Part shown: in pieces, positions 61,594 through 64,000 of the stretch
How the letters are laid out: each line of letters starts with the position of its first letter
How positions within the stretch are numbered: position 1 is the first letter of the stretch
Translations under genes and position numbers: made by a program
Notes under the pieces: generated by a model
Databases searched by the model: none
Seen by the model: the letters and a program-made list of their open reading frames with translations, nothing else
Told to the model about the DNA's origin: nothing
Source of the DNA: Chionis minor
Taxonomy: Eukaryota > Chordata > Aves > Charadriiformes > Chionididae
Assembly: GCA_013398295.1 (NCBI GenBank)
Contig: VZSF01009021.1
Span: forward strand, 62,001-126,000
DNA: 64,000 nt
Reading direction: 5' to 3'

Positions 61594-64000
61594 ATTAGTT
61601 GTTTGCTCTGCAGGTGCCCTCAGGAGCTCTAGATCCCCTGCACCCCAAGCAGTCCTGGCTCCAAAAGAGATTACCCAGCAACGGGGTGGAAAAACTTGTC
61701 TGGTCTCCTTATTGAACAAAAAGAGATTTGCATTTAATAGTCCCGCGGGGAAACACCTCTCCTTTCAATTTTATGTCAGTCTATGCATCGACTGTTTTAC
61801 TATGTGAGGGAACCTGCCACCTATACAGTTAAGCTGCAAGGCATTTTTATTAGGAGCCTGTTCTCCCCTTCCTTGTGTGCAGATAATACCTGTTTACATT
61901 AAAAGGAGTTACAGAGGAAAAGGTGGAGTCTCCAGGATCCAGTCTGGGATCAAATAACCAAAACCCTCCAGGTTGCAGTCAAAGAAAACACTGGTCTCTG
62001 GGCAGGCCAGTAAGTTACCTTTCTATTTTTTGTAAGGGACTTAAGATTATGTCCACGTCAATAAACTCCTCCTCACAACTGCAATACTGTAGTTTATCCC
62101 ATTTTAGGGACAACCTCTGTTCCCACACCATATCTAACTGTTGGACTCAAAGAATCAATTTAAGTTGGAGATTGCAACTTCTACACTTTCATCTGAAGGC
62201 AATATGCAAACTGCTCTGTCCTTTTAACAGTTGGGAACTCAGCGAGCTGATGGCAAGAACGCTGCTCCTGTCCCTTACAGCAGCAAGAGAGTGTGTGTAT
62301 AAGGCTCTGGATGCTAGAGGTCATGATCTGACCCCCTCGGAGATGTCTTACGTGTGGTCCCCTCCCTTGGGAGCAGGAGAGACCGTATTGCTGAAGCGTG
62401 ACTTCCAAAATGGAGCTTCAGCTCAGGAAGTTTTGCAGAAGCTTTCAGCTGTGTCCCTCCCTTTAATTTTTCTCTCTATCCTTGCAATATTCGGTCCTTC
62501 CCCCGCTCTCCTGCCTTTGACGAGGTGCTGGTCAGGCAGTCCCAAAATGACCTTCCCCATGGAAGCTTGGCATAACTGTTCATCAGAAGATGGGACCATA
62601 TTGATTCCCATAAAACTTTGCACTTGGGGATAAAAAGGCAGCAGCAAGCCTGCCAGCACACACACGCTAATCGAAGGGTGTTTTCTCGTCAGAGTCAAAA
62701 GGAGTCATGACAGTTGCCACGTTCAGATAATTTCTACCTTTAGGACAGGACGGAGCTAACATGAAAATATCCTGCTTTCTGCTAGTGTGGGCTTTTAGCA
62801 AGTAAGGTGCATTATGCTCATCCTTGGCTATTTAAGTAACGCTGTCTCACTCTGTATAAAACAACTTACAATACGAATGAAAAAAAATAGCTATGGATCA
62901 TGAAGCAAGTGGGAATGGATAATCAATTTTTATCACTAATATTGTGGGTAAGACCAATAACTCTGAATGAGTTATGAAAGTCTCTGCTCTGAGCTGATGT
63001 GTCTCCTTTCCCAGCAGCCTTATTTTAGACCAGCCCTAATAGCAGAAAAAGTGTTGTTAAACACATTATAACAAACCAAACGTTTATTTTCATTGTCCGT
63101 CATATTTCTTTTCAAACTGCAGGAATGTGAAATTCTCACAGGTGGGCTGGCTGCGGGAGAGGCACAATAACGACGGACTAGAAAAGCCTTTCAGCTTTGC
63201 AAACATGGGTTCCAATCAAGCCTAAGTAAGTGACAGGCGAAATGGGGCTATTGATTTCAATCTAGTCCCGTTTGGCTACAGCAAAAACTCGGCACAACAG
63301 TGTCTTAGCGCTTAAAGGGATGCCGTCAGCTAAAAGATAACGCTCCTGCTGGAGAGCATTTGCAGTGTTATTCAGACCAATTGAGGTTACTGGACCAGTT
63401 AAGATTACTAGGGGTGGAAGACATCAGAGAGTAAATTTGCCTCTCCCCATTCCGAGAGGCATGTTTACTTTGTACTTTTGGCAGTGCTTTCTGACAGACC
63501 TGTGCCCAAAATCTCTTTTCCAGTTACACAGCAGAGCAGACACGATGCATGCATGCAGGCCAGGCTGGGAAACACGTTTTCCTTGAAACCGGTCTGTCAA
63601 AGAAAAAGATTCACATGGAGTCAAAAATCCTCTGATGATCAGGTAAGGTCACCATTGTCCTCTTTACCAGGCAAGCAGTGAGATCCACCTGATTTTCTTT
63701 TCTGCCTGTGCACCCATCCAGCCAAGCAGTCCACCTGGAAATCTGCTGAGGAGCTTTGGATACCAGTTCTGCAGCAACCTGCTGTGAGCAGTGATGGAGG
63801 AGGAGCGCAGCGATGCCCTCCAGCCACATTACGTGGGGCAGGTCCATCTTCGGGGGATTTACAATGCGAGTGCTGATGAATTCGCACCCGGATCAGGAAG
63901 CCTGTGCGGGCAGAGATGGTCTTTTTCTGCCTCACTGTGCACGTGAGTAATTTTGTGTCGTTCAAGACTACACCTTTGGTTAAGGTCTGGTACCCACAGA
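61594..64000. other. Intergenic DNA to window end, no gene recognised
   Basis: About 2.4 kb. It includes a 236-codon + frame (61923-62633) with no recognisable domain. An AT-rich part lies at 62850-63120. A GATGCATGCATGCAGG run at 63544 is the only simple-sequence feature. Confidence 0.55.

Noticed and set aside
61083..61595. 170-codon minus-strand frame starting Met-Gln10
   Set aside because: The Gln run comes from the CAG repeat and the Phe-rich end from an A-run. The part between is a translated CpG island without any domain.
61923..62633. 236-codon open frame on the + strand
   Set aside because: No recognisable domain, signal or membrane pattern, no splice or promoter context, and an amino-acid make-up typical of translated non-coding DNA. 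One or two frames of this length are plausible by chance in 64 kb.
63544..63558. ATGCATGCATGC run
   Set aside because: Very short alternating purine-pyrimidine tract, too small to interpret.
39143..64000. MID1IP1, the next gene in the mammalian order
   Set aside because: No frame with its sequence was recognised, so it must lie further downstream if the order is conserved.
1..64000. CRISPR arrays, operons, tRNA or rRNA genes, or a novel defence-type system
   Set aside because: None recognisable. The sequence is typical avian nuclear DNA with one spliced gene.

Overview
The window is vertebrate nuclear DNA, almost certainly from a bird. It carries six coding exons of one conserved gene with GT-AG introns, at least six fragments of the avian LINE CR1, and a probable avian endogenous-retrovirus LTR. 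The host gene is TSPAN7 (tetraspanin-7, TM4SF2), on the + strand. There are no prokaryotic operons, CRISPR arrays or tRNA/rRNA genes that I could recognise.

Layout. Positions 1-19672 are intron 1 of TSPAN7. Coding exon 1, for the N-terminal ~27 residues, was not found and must lie upstream of base 1. Intron 1 holds a cluster of four CR1 fragments in alternating orientation (13.4-16.4 kb) and a CpG-rich block beside them. Coding exons 2-7 lie at 19673-19861, 22079-22153, 23631-23726, 25562-25717, 30220-30303 and 37620-37688, all joined in phase 0. They encode 222 residues ending in the family's -YEMV C terminus. The stop codon is followed 4 nt later by a strong splice donor, and a matching acceptor lies at 38023-38024. 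I therefore infer a 332-nt intron in the 3' UTR and a non-coding last exon running to a poly(A) signal at 39117-39122.

From about 39.14 kb to 64 kb the window is intergenic. It contains two CR1 fragments (40.1 and 57.4 kb), a probable solo LTR on the minus strand (45.8-46.4 kb) with tandem repeats in its U3, several microsatellites, and a small CpG island at about 61.2-61.5 kb next to a (CAG)10 tract. Several AT-rich, TAAT-rich stretches resemble conserved regulatory DNA but cannot be proved so from one sequence. In mammals TSPAN7 is followed by a gene-poor interval, which fits this emptiness. The many other open frames look like chance frames in moderately GC-rich DNA.

I see no novel multi-gene system. 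The more useful points are the 3'-UTR intron, a threonine at the position matching human TSPAN7 P172, the opposed CR1 copies in intron 1, the LTR with U3 repeats, and the isolated CpG island.
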